Positions 17,597 through 26,264 of a DNA stretch of 64,000 nt are shown here, piece by piece; within the stretch, counting starts at the first letter, position 1, and the number at the start of each line of letters is the position of its first letter. The stretch comes from Pseudobdellovibrionaceae bacterium. GTDB taxonomy: Bacteria; Bdellovibrionota; Bdellovibrionia; Bdellovibrionales; Bdellovibrionaceae. The stretch is from NCBI GenBank assembly GCA_019637875.1, contig JAHBUW010000001.1:434001-498000 (forward strand), written 5' to 3'. The notes below the pieces were generated by a model, which worked only from the letters and a program-made list of their open reading frames with translations, ran no database searches and was not told the DNA's origin. The position numbers and the translations under genes were made by a program.

Positions 17597-18885
17597 TTGC
17601 CCTCGCTCCGTTCGGCTTTGAGGTCGACGACCTCGGGCCGCACGAAGATCACGAGCTCGGTGCGGTTTTCACGAAATTCGTGCGAGCCGAAGAGCGCGCC
17701 CAGGATCGGCAGTCGCGCCAGTCCGGGTAGACCCTGCAGGGCTTTGCCGTCTTCGTTCTTGATCAGGCCCGAGATTGCGATGGTCGCGCTTTCCTCGAGA
17801 TCGAAGTGCGAAGATACCCGGTTCGTGAACAGTCCCGGCACGCCATCGACGGTGCGCGAGGGATCGATGGAGGAAATCTCGGTCTCTAAGGTCAGGCTCA
17901 TGCGACCCCAGCGGTCGGCTTTGGGTTTCACTTTCATCATGATGCCGTACTTTTTCCAGACGACGTCCTGCGCGTGGTAGTTCAACATTTTGATCGGGAA
18001 TTCGCCGCCCGCGAGGAATTCGGCCTGTTCGCCCGAGCGGCAAAGGATCGTGGGACTCGCGAGCACGCGGGCGACACCCTCGTTTTCGAGCGCCTGGGCC
18101 GAAAATCCGAGCGGCGCCAACGTCGTGTCCCCGCCGGGAATGACCTGCGCGTTGATCGAGCCCGGCCACGAGATGCCGTACTTCCGGGTGAATTCGCGGC
18201 GGACTTCCATGACGAAAATCTGCGTGCGGACCAAAGGCGCGATCTCGACGGCGTCGTCCTCGGCGATCAAATCGATCCCGAGGGCGTTCCCGAGCTGTTT
18301 CAGCGGCGCCGAGGCTTTCGTTTTGGCGATGGACCACGCGAGCTGCGGCCGCAGGCGCAAAGCCGGTTCGGGTAAAGCGCGACGGCGAAGCAGGCGTCCC
18401 AGTTCGCGGCGGAAATCGTCCTCGCGCTCCATGGGAATTTCAAAACGCGCGACGAATTCGCAGCGCGGACAGACCTCGGGAATACCGAGCCAGCTGCGGG
18501 GGGAAAACGCGCGCCCACCGAGGACGACTTCGCCACGGTCGATCTCGACCCGCAGCCCCGGATTGCGTCGGGCCCAGGCTTCGAGCAGGCGGTGGCTTTC
18601 GGCCTGGCGTTGCCCCAGGACGGAGACGCGTACGCGCCGGGACGGAGTTTGGATGTCCGCCGCGCCGGGTTTGCGTCCGATCAAGCGCAGGCCGCCGGGG
18701 ATCGGGACGACTTTGAGTGCGTCGGTCTTTTCGACCTGGATGCCTGCGGTTTCACCCGGGCGGAGCGGAATCTTGCGACTCTCGCCCACGGTGAGAACCA
18801 GGGCGGGCTCCTCGATGGGAGCCGCGGCTTCGGCGGGGACGGGAGTCAAAAGTAAGAAACCAAGGATGTGGGCGATGCTGGCCAT
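17593..18885 (-). CDS. cpaC: Type II/IV secretion system secretin (CpaC/RcpA-like)
   Basis: Outer-membrane channel of a Tad-type pilus. A signal peptide (residues 1-21) is followed by a pilus-formation N-domain (about 28-92, with EKTDALKVVPIPGGLRLIG). A middle domain and a secretin core (about 225-420) follow. Secretin marks are VARVLASPTILCRSGEQAEF, LAGGEFPIKM and the closing LPGLARLPILGALFGSHEF with LVIFVRPEVVDL. GGAGG lies 5 bp before the ATG, between AAGAGC and GCTCTT arms that could pair. It is coupled to cpaF by a 4-bp overlap. Confidence 0.92.
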   Translation of the reverse strand: MASIAHILGFLLLTPVPAEAAAPIEEPALVLTVGESRKIPLRPGETAGIQVEKTDALKVVPIPGGLRLIGRKPGAADIQTPSRRVRVSVLGQRQAESHRLLEAWARRNPGLRVEIDRGEVVLGGRAFSPRSWLGIPEVCPRCEFVARFEIPMEREDDFRRELGRLLRRRALPEPALRLRPQLAWSIAKTKASAPLKQLGNALGIDLIAEDDAVEIAPLVRTQIFVMEVRREFTRKYGISWPGSINAQVIPGGDTTLAPLGFSAQALENEGVARVLASPTILCRSGEQAEFLAGGEFPIKMLNYHAQDVVWKKYGIMMKVKPKADRWGRMSLTLETEISSIDPSRTVDGVPGLFTNRVSSHFDLEESATIAISGLIKNEDGKALQGLPGLARLPILGALFGSHEFRENRTELVIFVRPEVVDLKAERSEGK

Positions 18886-18965
18886 AAGAGCCTCCGGCGG
18901 AAGCTCTTTCCAATTTGGAGGCCGCGGTTCACGGGGTGAGAGGCGCCCTCATGTCCGAAAGGCGT

Positions 18966-18989
18966 CCGGACGGGCGCGAGTCCGTCCGG
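18966..18989. other. Hairpin downstream of the receiver-kinase gene
   Basis: An 8-bp perfect inverted repeat CCGGACGG / CCGTCCGG (18966-18973 and 18982-18989) lies 7 bp beyond the stop of the minus-strand kinase gene. There is no T run, so termination is uncertain. Confidence 0.4.
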
Positions 18990-18995
18990 GAGCGC

Positions 18996-20105
18996 TTACA
19001 GGCAGGCGATCTCGAAGGAAGCCTCCACACCCTGATCGCGGTTCAGAAGCTCAAGACGGCTTCCGTGCGCTTTCAAGATGGATTGGCAGACGGTGAGCCC
19101 TAAGCCCGTTCCGGTGGAGTGGTGCATGACGTCTTCATCGATGAAAAACGGGCGCAGGATCTTTTCGCGGACATTGTCCGGAATCGAGGAGCCCTGATTG
19201 AAGACCGAAATTTTCAAGCGGTGGGGCTGCACGATTTCGGCTTTGATCGTGATGGGCGCGCCATCGAGTCCGTACTTGATCGAGTTGTGCACGAGGCGCG
19301 ACAGCACCTGCGTGAGCAGTCCCGTATCGCCGATGATCTTTTTGTCGGGAAATTGGAACGCGATTTGCGAACCTTTTTTGTCGAGCAGTTTCGACTGATC
19401 TTCCTTCAGGACGTGACGGTAACCGCTCAGGTCGAAGGGCTGCACGTTCAACTTCAAAGTTTTCATTTCGCTGGCCACGACGAGAAGGACGTCGTCGACA
19501 AGCTCCTTCAGTCGTTCCGCGGATTTTTTGATCCGCGTCGCGCAAAGAGCTTGCTCGTCGTCGAGTTTCGTCTCACGCAAAAGATCGACGAAGCTCAGGA
19601 TGGAAGTCAGCGGAGTCTTCAGCTCATGGTTGATCAAGATCATGAACTGGTTCTTCGCTTGATCCAGAACTTGCAATTCGCCGAGCGCCTTCGAGAGCGC
19701 GGCGTTTTTCGCCGCAAGCTCGTTCGACATCAGGTAACGCTCGACCGCCTTGTCGACCGTGTGCATGAGGTCGACCGGATCCCAAGGCTTGTTGAGGTAA
19801 CGATAAATCTGTCCGTTGTTGATCGCCGACACGACGGAATCCATGTCCGTGTAACCGGTTAGCAGGATGCGCACGGAGCCTGGACTTTTCTCGAGGGCCT
19901 TTTGCAAAAACTCGACGCCCGTCATTTCCGGCATGCGCTGATCGGTAATGATCACCGAAACCAGACCTTGATTTTGGTCGAGAAGCTTGAGCGCCTCGGG
20001 GCCGGAAGCCGCCCTTAAAACCCTGTATTTGGCGCGGAATATGCGTTCCAGGGCGTCCAGGTTATCAATTTCATCGTCCACACAAAGAATAGTCTGTTTA
20101 TCCAT
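18996..20105 (-). CDS. Receiver-domain sensor histidine kinase
   Basis: An N-terminal response-regulator receiver (about residues 4-120) has CVDDEIDNLDALERIF, the phospho-acceptor in IITDQRMPEMTG and a KPW motif. A coiled linker (about 125-160) leads to a HisKA segment with the phosphorylated His in NHELKTPLTS. An HATPase domain with HNSIKYG and GTGLGLTVC follows. There is no membrane segment, so it is a soluble kinase that takes phosphate from, or passes it to, partner proteins. ATG 20105 begins directly at the receiver; longer in-frame readings have no family match. It lies just upstream of cpaC on the same strand and might control pilus expression, which is inference. Confidence 0.88.
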   Translation of the reverse strand: MDKQTILCVDDEIDNLDALERIFRAKYRVLRAASGPEALKLLDQNQGLVSVIITDQRMPEMTGVEFLQKALEKSPGSVRILLTGYTDMDSVVSAINNGQIYRYLNKPWDPVDLMHTVDKAVERYLMSNELAAKNAALSKALGELQVLDQAKNQFMILINHELKTPLTSILSFVDLLRETKLDDEQALCATRIKKSAERLKELVDDVLLVVASEMKTLKLNVQPFDLSGYRHVLKEDQSKLLDKKGSQIAFQFPDKKIIGDTGLLTQVLSRLVHNSIKYGLDGAPITIKAEIVQPHRLKISVFNQGSSIPDNVREKILRPFFIDEDVMHHSTGTGLGLTVCQSILKAHGSRLELLNRDQGVEASFEIACL

Positions 20106-20185
20106 CGGCCAAAGTGTAGAATTGAGGAATATACGTGGCAATAGGATTTGCCGTGAGTCTTTTATTGAAGATGGGGAGTTTGGAA

Positions 20186-22465
20186 ATGTCCAAATTTTTT
20201 CGGCCATGGATGGCGCTCGGAGTGCTCTTTTCACTTCATGCTTTACCATCGTACGCGCAATGGGGTTCGGGAATGTATCCCGCGATGCCCTCTTGCGGTT
20301 ACGAAATGAAGGTGGGCGATGAGGCTTCGGACATTCGCGACGAATTGAAAGAGCGGCAGCAAGAGCTGAAGGACGCGAAGTCGGACCTCAGCAAAGTGAA
20401 ATCTCGCCTGAGCTCCATTAAAACCAGCGTGAACTCGCAGCGCGATCTTTTCAAACTCACCGGGTTTGACGGAGCCGCCTTCAACTTCATCGAGCGTCAC
20501 ATCAACTCCGGCACGAGCTGCCGGGATTACAAAGGCTCTTGCGAATTCTACGCGGGGACCGCCGGCGAAATGGAACAGTATCCCTACTGGTACTTCGCGC
20601 TGATGTTGAATGAAAGAATGCGCGGGAACAGCGAAGCCTACATCGGACCCGAAATGATGGCGACACCCGCCGAGACTTTCGCGGCGAACGGTTATTCGCC
20701 CGCGGCGCCCGAAACGACGAAAACTCAACCGTCCGTGGCCCGCAACTCGCGGATGCCCGCGGCCGATGCGCCGGCGGCGGTGCCCGAACCCGAACGCGAC
20801 GAACGCGTGACTCCAGGGGCGGATACACCGGTCGAGCTGCCGAAACCCGAAGATCTCACGCCCCGTCCCGAACCGCCTCCCCGCGTGGAGCGTCAGCCGG
20901 AGTACCCCCGTGAGCAACCCGTTCAGTGCCGCGATAAAGGCGTCGGCTATGACGGCGGATTCACGGCGGGAACCTTCCTGCCCCACTGCGGACCCAATCG
21001 CGGTGAAGTGAAGTCCTCGATTTGCGGAATCTCCGACGGTATCGAGTCGATCCCGCGCGGTCGTAACGCCGCCTCTTGCGAAAAGTATCTGCAAGCATGG
21101 CAGGAAAAGAAAAAAGAAGAAGAAGAGCTGAAAGCCGAAAAACTTCGCCTCGAAGCGGTGGTGAAAGAGCTCGAAGCCCTCACGAAAGTCAAAAAAGCGG
21201 AACTCCGCGACTCGATCAAAGAATTCCAGCGTGAACAACGCGAGTCGATGACCGAAGGCGGCTGCTTGGATTGTATCGTCGGCGGCGCCGCGGTCTATCA
21301 ACCCCGTAAACCCACGATCTGGGAAACGGTCGGCAACTTCGCGCTGGCGGGCCTTTCGATCTACGGCGGAATGCAGTCTTCGAAATACATCGCGGATCAG
21401 AACGCGCGCTTGGGCTTCCAGTCGACGCCGATGCCGCTGATGGGCGCGACCATGACTTACGGATGGCCCTTCATCCAAGCGGGACTTCAGGGAGTCTTGC
21501 CCGGAGCGATGGGACAAGGTTCGTTCGGCTGCGCGGGCACCGGTTTCAACGGCGGCCAGGCGATGGGTCCCTACGGCATGGCCGGCCCTTACGGCATGAT
21601 GAACCCCTACGGACAGATGGGCTTCAGCCCGGGTTCGATGTGGGGCATGCCGAACAGTATGTACGGTAGTCCTTACGGCCACGGGATGTTCATGCCCGGC
21701 GCGGGTCCCGGATTCATGCCCGGCTTCGGTCAGCAGAACTATTGCCCCGTGTGGCCTTGCCCGATGGGGATGATGGGCATGAACGGGATGAACGGCATGA
21801 ATCCCATGATGAACGGCATGATGGGGATGAATCCCATGATGATGGGAATGAATCCGAACATGATGGGCATGATGAATCCCATGGGCGGCTTCAACCCGAT
21901 GATGCCGGGATATTTGAATCCCGGATTCAGCATGGGAATGAATCCCATGATGAACGGCATGAACCCGATGATGATGGGCGGAATGAATCCCATGATGATG
22001 GGGGGCATGAACCCGATGATGATGAACGGGCAGTACAATCCGTACGGCATGATGAATCCCATGATGAACGGCATGAATCCGATGGGGGGCATGATGGGCG
22101 GAATGGACCCCATGATGAACTACCAAATGCAGCAGATGCAGCAGCAGATGGCGATGCAGCAGTACAACATGCAGATGCAAATGCAGATGCGGAATTATCA
22201 GAACCAGATGGCGCGCCAGCAAGCGCTCTCGGGTCTGTACTCCGAGATGAACAATCTGATGATGCGGATTCAATCGACACAAATGCAGATGGGTTCGAAC
22301 GGAATGCTCGGCTTCGACAATTCGTTCATGCCGTCTTCGACCATTCCCGGCGCGGGTTCGCCCGTCGTGATTCCCGGGCAGGTCGGCACGCCGTATTCGC
22401 CGCAGACGCCGTACACTTTGCCGTATCAGACGACCCCGACGACGGGTGTCCCCAGCTATCGCTGA
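20186..22465 (+). CDS. Secreted protein with coiled coils and a methionine-rich repeat tail
   Basis: I do not recognise this 759-residue protein. ATG 20186 is favoured by GGGAG 7 bp upstream and gives a signal peptide ending PSYA-QW (about residue 25). Next come a coiled coil (about 45-75) and a Pro/Glu-rich linker (about 165-250). A Cys-containing segment, then a strongly charged coiled coil (about 300-365), follow. From about residue 440 to 660 the chain is Met/Gly/Asn/Pro-rich, with many GMNPMM-type units, and a Gln/Met stretch comes after. Several Cys residues suggest disulfides outside the cytoplasm. Metal binding, surface adhesion or a structural role are all possible. It lies between the two Tad blocks. 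A terminator-like hairpin follows. Confidence 0.75.
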   Translation: MSKFFRPWMALGVLFSLHALPSYAQWGSGMYPAMPSCGYEMKVGDEASDIRDELKERQQELKDAKSDLSKVKSRLSSIKTSVNSQRDLFKLTGFDGAAFNFIERHINSGTSCRDYKGSCEFYAGTAGEMEQYPYWYFALMLNERMRGNSEAYIGPEMMATPAETFAANGYSPAAPETTKTQPSVARNSRMPAADAPAAVPEPERDERVTPGADTPVELPKPEDLTPRPEPPPRVERQPEYPREQPVQCRDKGVGYDGGFTAGTFLPHCGPNRGEVKSSICGISDGIESIPRGRNAASCEKYLQAWQEKKKEEEELKAEKLRLEAVVKELEALTKVKKAELRDSIKEFQREQRESMTEGGCLDCIVGGAAVYQPRKPTIWETVGNFALAGLSIYGGMQSSKYIADQNARLGFQSTPMPLMGATMTYGWPFIQAGLQGVLPGAMGQGSFGCAGTGFNGGQAMGPYGMAGPYGMMNPYGQMGFSPGSMWGMPNSMYGSPYGHGMFMPGAGPGFMPGFGQQNYCPVWPCPMGMMGMNGMNGMNPMMNGMMGMNPMMMGMNPNMMGMMNPMGGFNPMMPGYLNPGFSMGMNPMMNGMNPMMMGGMNPMMMGGMNPMMMNGQYNPYGMMNPMMNGMNPMGGMMGGMDPMMNYQMQQMQQQMAMQQYNMQMQMQMRNYQNQMARQQALSGLYSEMNNLMMRIQSTQMQMGSNGMLGFDNSFMPSSTIPGAGSPVVIPGQVGTPYSPQTPYTLPYQTTPTTGVPSYR
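21763..22130 (+). repeat. In-gene repeats encoding GMNPMM-type units
   Basis: Within the methionine-rich gene, short units such as GGCATGAACCCGATGATG and GGAATGAATCCCATGATG recur with variable spacing. They encode G-M-N-P-M-M with G-M or M-G insertions. Synonymous differences between copies (AACCCG versus AATCCC) show that the repetition is at protein level as well as DNA level. Length polymorphism between strains would be expected. Confidence 0.8.
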
Positions 22466-22497
22466 TTTTCGTTTTCCTCAAAGAGAAAGTGTGTCAG

Positions 22498-22523
22498 ACG
22501 GGAGGCCATGAGCCTCCCGTTTT
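22498..22523 (+). terminator. Hairpin with short T run; its loop holds the next gene's start codon
   Basis: A 9-bp perfect stem ACGGGAGGC / GCCTCCCGT (22498-22506 and 22512-22520), loop CATGA, is followed by TTT. It can end the methionine-rich transcript. The ATG of the amidohydrolase (22508) is in the loop and its GGGAGG ribosome site is in the left arm, so it may act on translation instead. Confidence 0.6.
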
Positions 22524-23833
22524 CCATTGAGCGTTGCTACGACTCCCATGTCCATTGGTTGCCCACCGGCGAACTGGCGGCGCAGGTCCGCGTTGACGAT
22601 TTGGTCGACTGGTCCGCGGCGCTGGCGCAAGCGCCACGGCGGGGGGACTGGCGCCTTCTTTTCGGTTGGAATTCGGACGTCGCGGAGTTCCGCGATCTGC
22701 GGGCCACGGCGCTCGACCGATGGGACGCGGCGAAACCCCTCCTTGTCAGTCATCGCTCGGGCCACGCTTCGGTGATCAATTCGGCCGCCTTGGACGCGCT
22801 GGGGTGGCGAGACTTGAACGACCTTCCGGCCGAGCTTCGACCTTTCGCGACCGCCGCAGAAGACGGGCGGCTCACCGGATGTTTCCGCGAACAGGCTCAC
22901 TTCTTCATTCTTGAGAAGCTGCCCGCGCTGACCCCCGAGACGCGCCGTCAGTACCTCTTGCGCGCGCAAGAGATCTTTCTGGATGCGGGCTTCACCCACA
23001 TCCGCGAAATGATGGGCGATGCGGAGCTCATTGAAGATGTCTTGCGTTTGGAAGGCCTGAAGCAGTTGCGGTTGTACGTCGAAATGCTTTTGCACGTTCC
23101 GCACCGACAAGGGCTCGCGACCGCGCTCGAGACGGCGCGCGCGTTCCGCTTGAAGAAAAGCGCGCGTCTTCGTGTCGAAGGCGTGAAACTCTTTTTAGAT
23201 GGCGCACTGGGGGCGGATACGGCCGCGCTGGCGGCGCCCTACGCGCACAAACACGATCATCACGGTGCGCTCCTGTGGAGCGACACGGATCTCACTCACG
23301 CTTTGCGGACGGCGTGGGGCGAAGGCTTAAAAGTCGCGGTCCATACGATCGGCGACGCCGCCATGAACCAAGTCCTTCAGATCGCCCAATCCCTCAAGAC
23401 GGAGGGGATCGAGGGCGCCCTGTGCCTGGAGCACGCGGAACTCATCGCGCCCGAGGCCTTCAAGAAAATGCGCGGTTTGGCGTTGGAGTTCCATTTTCAA
23501 CCCTCGCACTATCTGGATGACGCCGCGATGCTGAGCCAAAAACTGGGCGACCGCGCGGCGCTGGTCTTTCCCTGGCACCGGATCGAAAACATGGGCTTTC
23601 CCATCTATTTCGGAAGCGACACCCCGATCGCAAGTCCCTCGTTGCAAAGGACGGTCGCGGGTCTGCGGGCGGCACAGGTAGCGGGAATTCCGCGCCTCGA
23701 GCTCGATTGGAAGTTCGCGCACAGTCATCCGGATCGTCATTTCGGCAAGGGCTGTCGCACGACCGTCGCCGATGACGGTCGCGTGCTGCGATTGGAAGTG
23801 GACGGCAAAGTCGATCAGCGGTTGAAACCGTGA
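22508..23833 (+). CDS. Amidohydrolase family 3 protein (YtcJ-like)
   Basis: A metal-dependent hydrolase of the amidohydrolase superfamily. Metal-site motifs are DSHVHW near the N-terminus (about residues 12-17), VKLFLDGALGADTAAL in the middle, and then VHTIGDAAMN, LEHAELI and FGSDTPIASPS. The order fits the YtcJ/imidazolonepropionase-like group. No signal peptide is present, so it is cytoplasmic. At 441 residues it is shorter than many YtcJ proteins. The substrate cannot be told from sequence. The start codon lies in a hairpin loop. The 3' end overlaps a convergent gene by 19 bp. Confidence 0.85.
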   Translation: MSLPFSIERCYDSHVHWLPTGELAAQVRVDDLVDWSAALAQAPRRGDWRLLFGWNSDVAEFRDLRATALDRWDAAKPLLVSHRSGHASVINSAALDALGWRDLNDLPAELRPFATAAEDGRLTGCFREQAHFFILEKLPALTPETRRQYLLRAQEIFLDAGFTHIREMMGDAELIEDVLRLEGLKQLRLYVEMLLHVPHRQGLATALETARAFRLKKSARLRVEGVKLFLDGALGADTAALAAPYAHKHDHHGALLWSDTDLTHALRTAWGEGLKVAVHTIGDAAMNQVLQIAQSLKTEGIEGALCLEHAELIAPEAFKKMRGLALEFHFQPSHYLDDAAMLSQKLGDRAALVFPWHRIENMGFPIYFGSDTPIASPSLQRTVAGLRAAQVAGIPRLELDWKFAHSHPDRHFGKGCRTTVADDGRVLRLEVDGKVDQRLKP

Positions 23834-24705
23834 GTGATCACGATATTTTTGTCGCGTAACGAATAGGCCGCGGCGGCGGCGCCGGCCAGGAGTCCCAGGA
23901 TCATCCAGTTGGTTTTGCTTGCGGGCTTCAGTTGCGGCGCCGTATTCGCGCCGAGGGGCGCGTTTGTCGGTGCGGGACCCGGTAGACCCGTTGCGATTTT
24001 CGCCAAGTTCGCGGTGGAGCAACCGCTCGCACCGTAAGCGCGGACTTCGAAACGCGCGGCTTCGATCCCCGAAAATTCCGGATGCAAACAGTCGCCCGCA
24101 ACCCAAGAGGTTCCTCCCGTGCGCACGAGGGCCGGTAAATCGGTCGCCCGCGCCCAATAGGCGCGTGGCCGAAACGCGGAGCTATAGACGATCCAACGGC
24201 GGGGAAGTGAACTCGCGATGATCGCGCTTTCCGATTCTCCGGGAAGCGTGGGCGCGACGACGCGGACGTCCTCCATTCCCGGAATGCGCGTGAGCGACTC
24301 GAGCCAGCTTGTTCCGCCCGCGCGGGGGCGCAGCTCGGTCTCGCTCCCTTCCGCCAGAAGTTCCATCTGCCCGCGCAGCTGCGGGTCCAATTTCCAACCT
24401 TGCGTGCGCGCCCAGGCCATCACCTCGCGGATCAGGCGTTCATCCTCGGCGCTCCACACTTTTTTGAGCGCCTTCTGCAGGAAATCTCGCCAGGCTTTTT
24501 TGGGGTTGCGCTCCTGCGCGAAGAGAAAGTCGTCGTAGTCGCGCATGAGCAGGGTCACGCGCCCGGCGCGTTCGAAGTCGGCGAGCGCGTCTTCGCAGCC
24601 ATCGCTCGCGGTGACCGCGGCGGGGGCTCCGGGGAACCGCAGGCAAATCGCGGCTTCGGCGGACAAGGCGCCCAGTAAAATTGCGAAGAGGAGGAGGTGT
24701 TTCAT
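23815..24705 (-). CDS. Secreted or membrane-anchored protein of unknown function in the pilin operon
   Basis: I do not recognise this 296-residue protein. It has a signal peptide (residues 1-18, cleaved near SAEA-AI) and a globular charged region (about 45-240). A Pro/Ala linker and a C-terminal hydrophobic helix (about 267-282, NWMILGLLAGAAAAAYSL) follow. Cys residues at several places suggest a periplasmic location. A good ribosome site (AAGGAG) precedes ATG. It is the last gene of the Flp/TadE-like operon and lies 11 bp after the CpaB-like gene, so a role in pilus biogenesis is likely but inferred from context only. Confidence 0.65.
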   Translation of the reverse strand: MKHLLLFAILLGALSAEAAICLRFPGAPAAVTASDGCEDALADFERAGRVTLLMRDYDDFLFAQERNPKKAWRDFLQKALKKVWSAEDERLIREVMAWARTQGWKLDPQLRGQMELLAEGSETELRPRAGGTSWLESLTRIPGMEDVRVVAPTLPGESESAIIASSLPRRWIVYSSAFRPRAYWARATDLPALVRTGGTSWVAGDCLHPEFSGIEAARFEVRAYGASGCSTANLAKIATGLPGPAPTNAPLGANTAPQLKPASKTNWMILGLLAGAAAAAYSLRDKNIVITHGFNR

Positions 24706-24716
24706 CGGAGGGCTCC

Positions 24717-25247
24717 TTAGTTTTCGAAGTTTTCAATGACGAGGGAAGGTTTGCGGCGCGCGGTCTCCGCGCGTTGGAAGTCGCGTGCGGTGCTTCGACG
24801 TTGCAGAACTCCGTAAAAACCCGAGTGTTCACCCATCAGCCCCGCGACTTGATTTTCGGGAATGAGCGCCGCGAGCATCTGCGGGTTCTGTGGCGCGCGC
24901 ATCACTTTCACGTTTTTGGCGACGAGCCGGCCCCGGCCTTCGCCGTCGCTGCCGGTCCGGTAAACGTTCACGACCGCGTAGTCGCCGATCAGTGGATCGA
25001 GCGCGGCTTGGTTCGCGAACTCCAGCGGAAAGAGCACGAATCCCTCCGGTAACATGTCGTCGATTTCCACGATCTCGTCCGCGATGTCGGTTGCGGCTTG
25101 GGCGACGGACGGCGTACGAAAATGCGCGAACAGGGTCCACAAAAGTCCCACGAGCAGGACACCCAGAATCACATTTTCGATCCGGGTTCCCCACAGGCGG
25201 TGGGCGCGAATCTGTTGCCAAAGAATTTTGATTTTTTCAGCGAGCAT
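24717..25247 (-). CDS. CpaB/RcpC-like Tad pilus assembly protein (tentative)
   Basis: A 176-residue protein with one N-terminal transmembrane helix (about 24-43). Its periplasmic region resembles the CpaB C-terminal domain: LPEGFVLFPLEFANQ, then a GDYAVVNVYRT strand, and a VAKNVKVMRAP strand followed by IPENQVAGLM. CpaB proteins sit between the secretin and the inner membrane in Tad systems. The SAF-like N-terminal repeat of full-length CpaB is reduced or missing. The ATG overlaps the preceding pilin-like gene by 11 bp. Assignment is by pattern and context. Confidence 0.5.
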   Translation of the reverse strand: MLAEKIKILWQQIRAHRLWGTRIENVILGVLLVGLLWTLFAHFRTPSVAQAATDIADEIVEIDDMLPEGFVLFPLEFANQAALDPLIGDYAVVNVYRTGSDGEGRGRLVAKNVKVMRAPQNPQMLAALIPENQVAGLMGEHSGFYGVLQRRSTARDFQRAETARRKPSLVIENFEN

Positions 25248-25473
25248 GGCGGTTCTCCGTGGGTGTGGCGGCCCGGACGATTTGCGAATGGGACTGCGTT
25301 AGAAGTTGGTGCGTGAGCGTGAGAAGTCCGGCGAGGAGCGACACCGCGATCAACGTCTCCAGAAGTATTTGTCCTGAGTCGGACGGGCGCGAAACCGGGG
25401 GCGTTCGGCGGTGCCCGTATTTTCCAAAGTCATCCCGCAGCTTTCCGGCAGTTCGAGATTGGCGATTTTCCAT
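25237..25473 (-). CDS. Small pilin-like protein with class III type signal
   Basis: A 78-residue protein whose central segment DSGQILLETLIAVSLLAG (about residues 32-49) is a prepilin-like Gly-x(4-5)-Glu hydrophobic helix, as in Tad minor pilins. ATG 25473 has AAAGGA 7 bp upstream. It overlaps the preceding TadG-like gene by 124 bp in another frame, and both frames look coding there. It overlaps the CpaB-like start by 11 bp. Likely a minor pilin; exact family not recognised. Confidence 0.55.
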   Translation of the reverse strand: MENRQSRTAGKLRDDFGKYGHRRTPPVSRPSDSGQILLETLIAVSLLAGLLTLTHQLLTQSHSQIVRAATPTENRHAR

Positions 25474-26264
25474 GGGGAGGTCCTTTCGCGATTCGGGGCG
25501 GCGGCGCCCTGATAGCGGGACTGCCATTTCAGTTCCATTTTTTGGCGGCGTTCGAAGTCGGGCAGGAGTTCGTACTTCGGAAGCTGCGGGTCTTGATCCG
25601 CCTTGCGGACAGCGGCCCGGACGGGAAGGGTGAACCGCGGATTCAGCTCGCGGCGGACGAGTCCGAGCTCGGTCGGCAAACGGCCGAGGCGTTGAAAGAC
25701 GTTCGTGCGGATCCGCAAAAGCTTGAAGTTCGCCGATTGGATCAGCCAATGCTGGCGCGCGCGGAGGACCTTTCGCATTTGCCGGATCATTTGCAGCGCA
25801 CGGGTGGCGGCCGTGATCCCCGGTGCGAACAAGGTCGCGGTCGAGGCCGCCAGCAGGGCGTACGCGGCTTTCTCGGCGATGCGTAAACGCTCGACGGTTT
25901 GATTCATTTCGATGAGGTCGCGGATCTTTTCGCCGACCTCGTCGTAGGTGGCGCGCATCTCGGCCCGGCATTCGGCGCGCAGTCGTTGCGAATCCCAAAG
26001 CTGGGCCCAGCGAATGGAGTAAAGGCTAAGACCCGCGACGACGAGGCTCGCGAAAAGCAGGAAGGCGATGAGGACGCCGCCGTCCTCACCTTGAGGGGAC
26101 CTCGAGCGTCCATTGACGGGGCGGGAGCGGGAGTTCGTGGCGCAATGTAACCGCGAAGGTCCGTCCCCCCGGGACCACGCGGACCAAGCGAAACGTCCCC
26201 GGATAGCGCGCGAGAGAGCGCGTGAAGCGATCGCGACAACGTTCGCGAGGGTGAGTGGAGGCAT
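25350..26264 (-). CDS. TadG/minor pilin-like protein, start uncertain
   Basis: The convincing part begins near residue 55: GEDGGVLIAFLLFASLVVAG is a prepilin-like signal with a hydrophobic helix. An alpha-helical charged region with Arg/Leu-rich segments follows to the C-terminus. No ATG, GTG or TTG lies in frame close to that helix. The only in-frame start I find is ATG 26264, preceded by GAAGG at good spacing, which gives a 60-residue basic leader read inside tadE in another frame. Either a long leader is real, a rare start codon is used, or the sequence has a frameshift. It sits between tadE-like and another small pilin gene. Confidence 0.55.
   Translation of the reverse strand: MPPLTLANVVAIASRALSRAIRGRFAWSAWSRGDGPSRLHCATNSRSRPVNGRSRSPQGEDGGVLIAFLLFASLVVAGLSLYSIRWAQLWDSQRLRAECRAEMRATYDEVGEKIRDLIEMNQTVERLRIAEKAAYALLAASTATLFAPGITAATRALQMIRQMRKVLRARQHWLIQSANFKLLRIRTNVFQRLGRLPTELGLVRRELNPRFTLPVRAAVRKADQDPQLPKYELLPDFERRQKMELKWQSRYQGAAAPNRERTSPWKIANLELPESCGMTLENTGTAERPRFRARPTQDKYFWRR

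Noticed and set aside
19982-20249. Longer N-terminus for the receiver-kinase
   Set aside because: The receiver fold begins exactly at ATG 20105; the upstream residues match nothing and overlap the promoter region of the Met-rich gene.
20243-22282. A 679-residue minus-strand frame rich in His
   Set aside because: It is the antisense of the methionine-rich repeats (ATG repeats read CAT); no signal peptide or family, and the plus strand has a signal peptide, ribosome site and terminator.
25474-25998. Long N-terminal part of the frame ending at 25237
   Set aside because: It lies opposite in frame to the TadG-like coding sequence and reads as Arg/Pro-rich shadow; only the part from ATG 25473 has a ribosome site and a prepilin helix.
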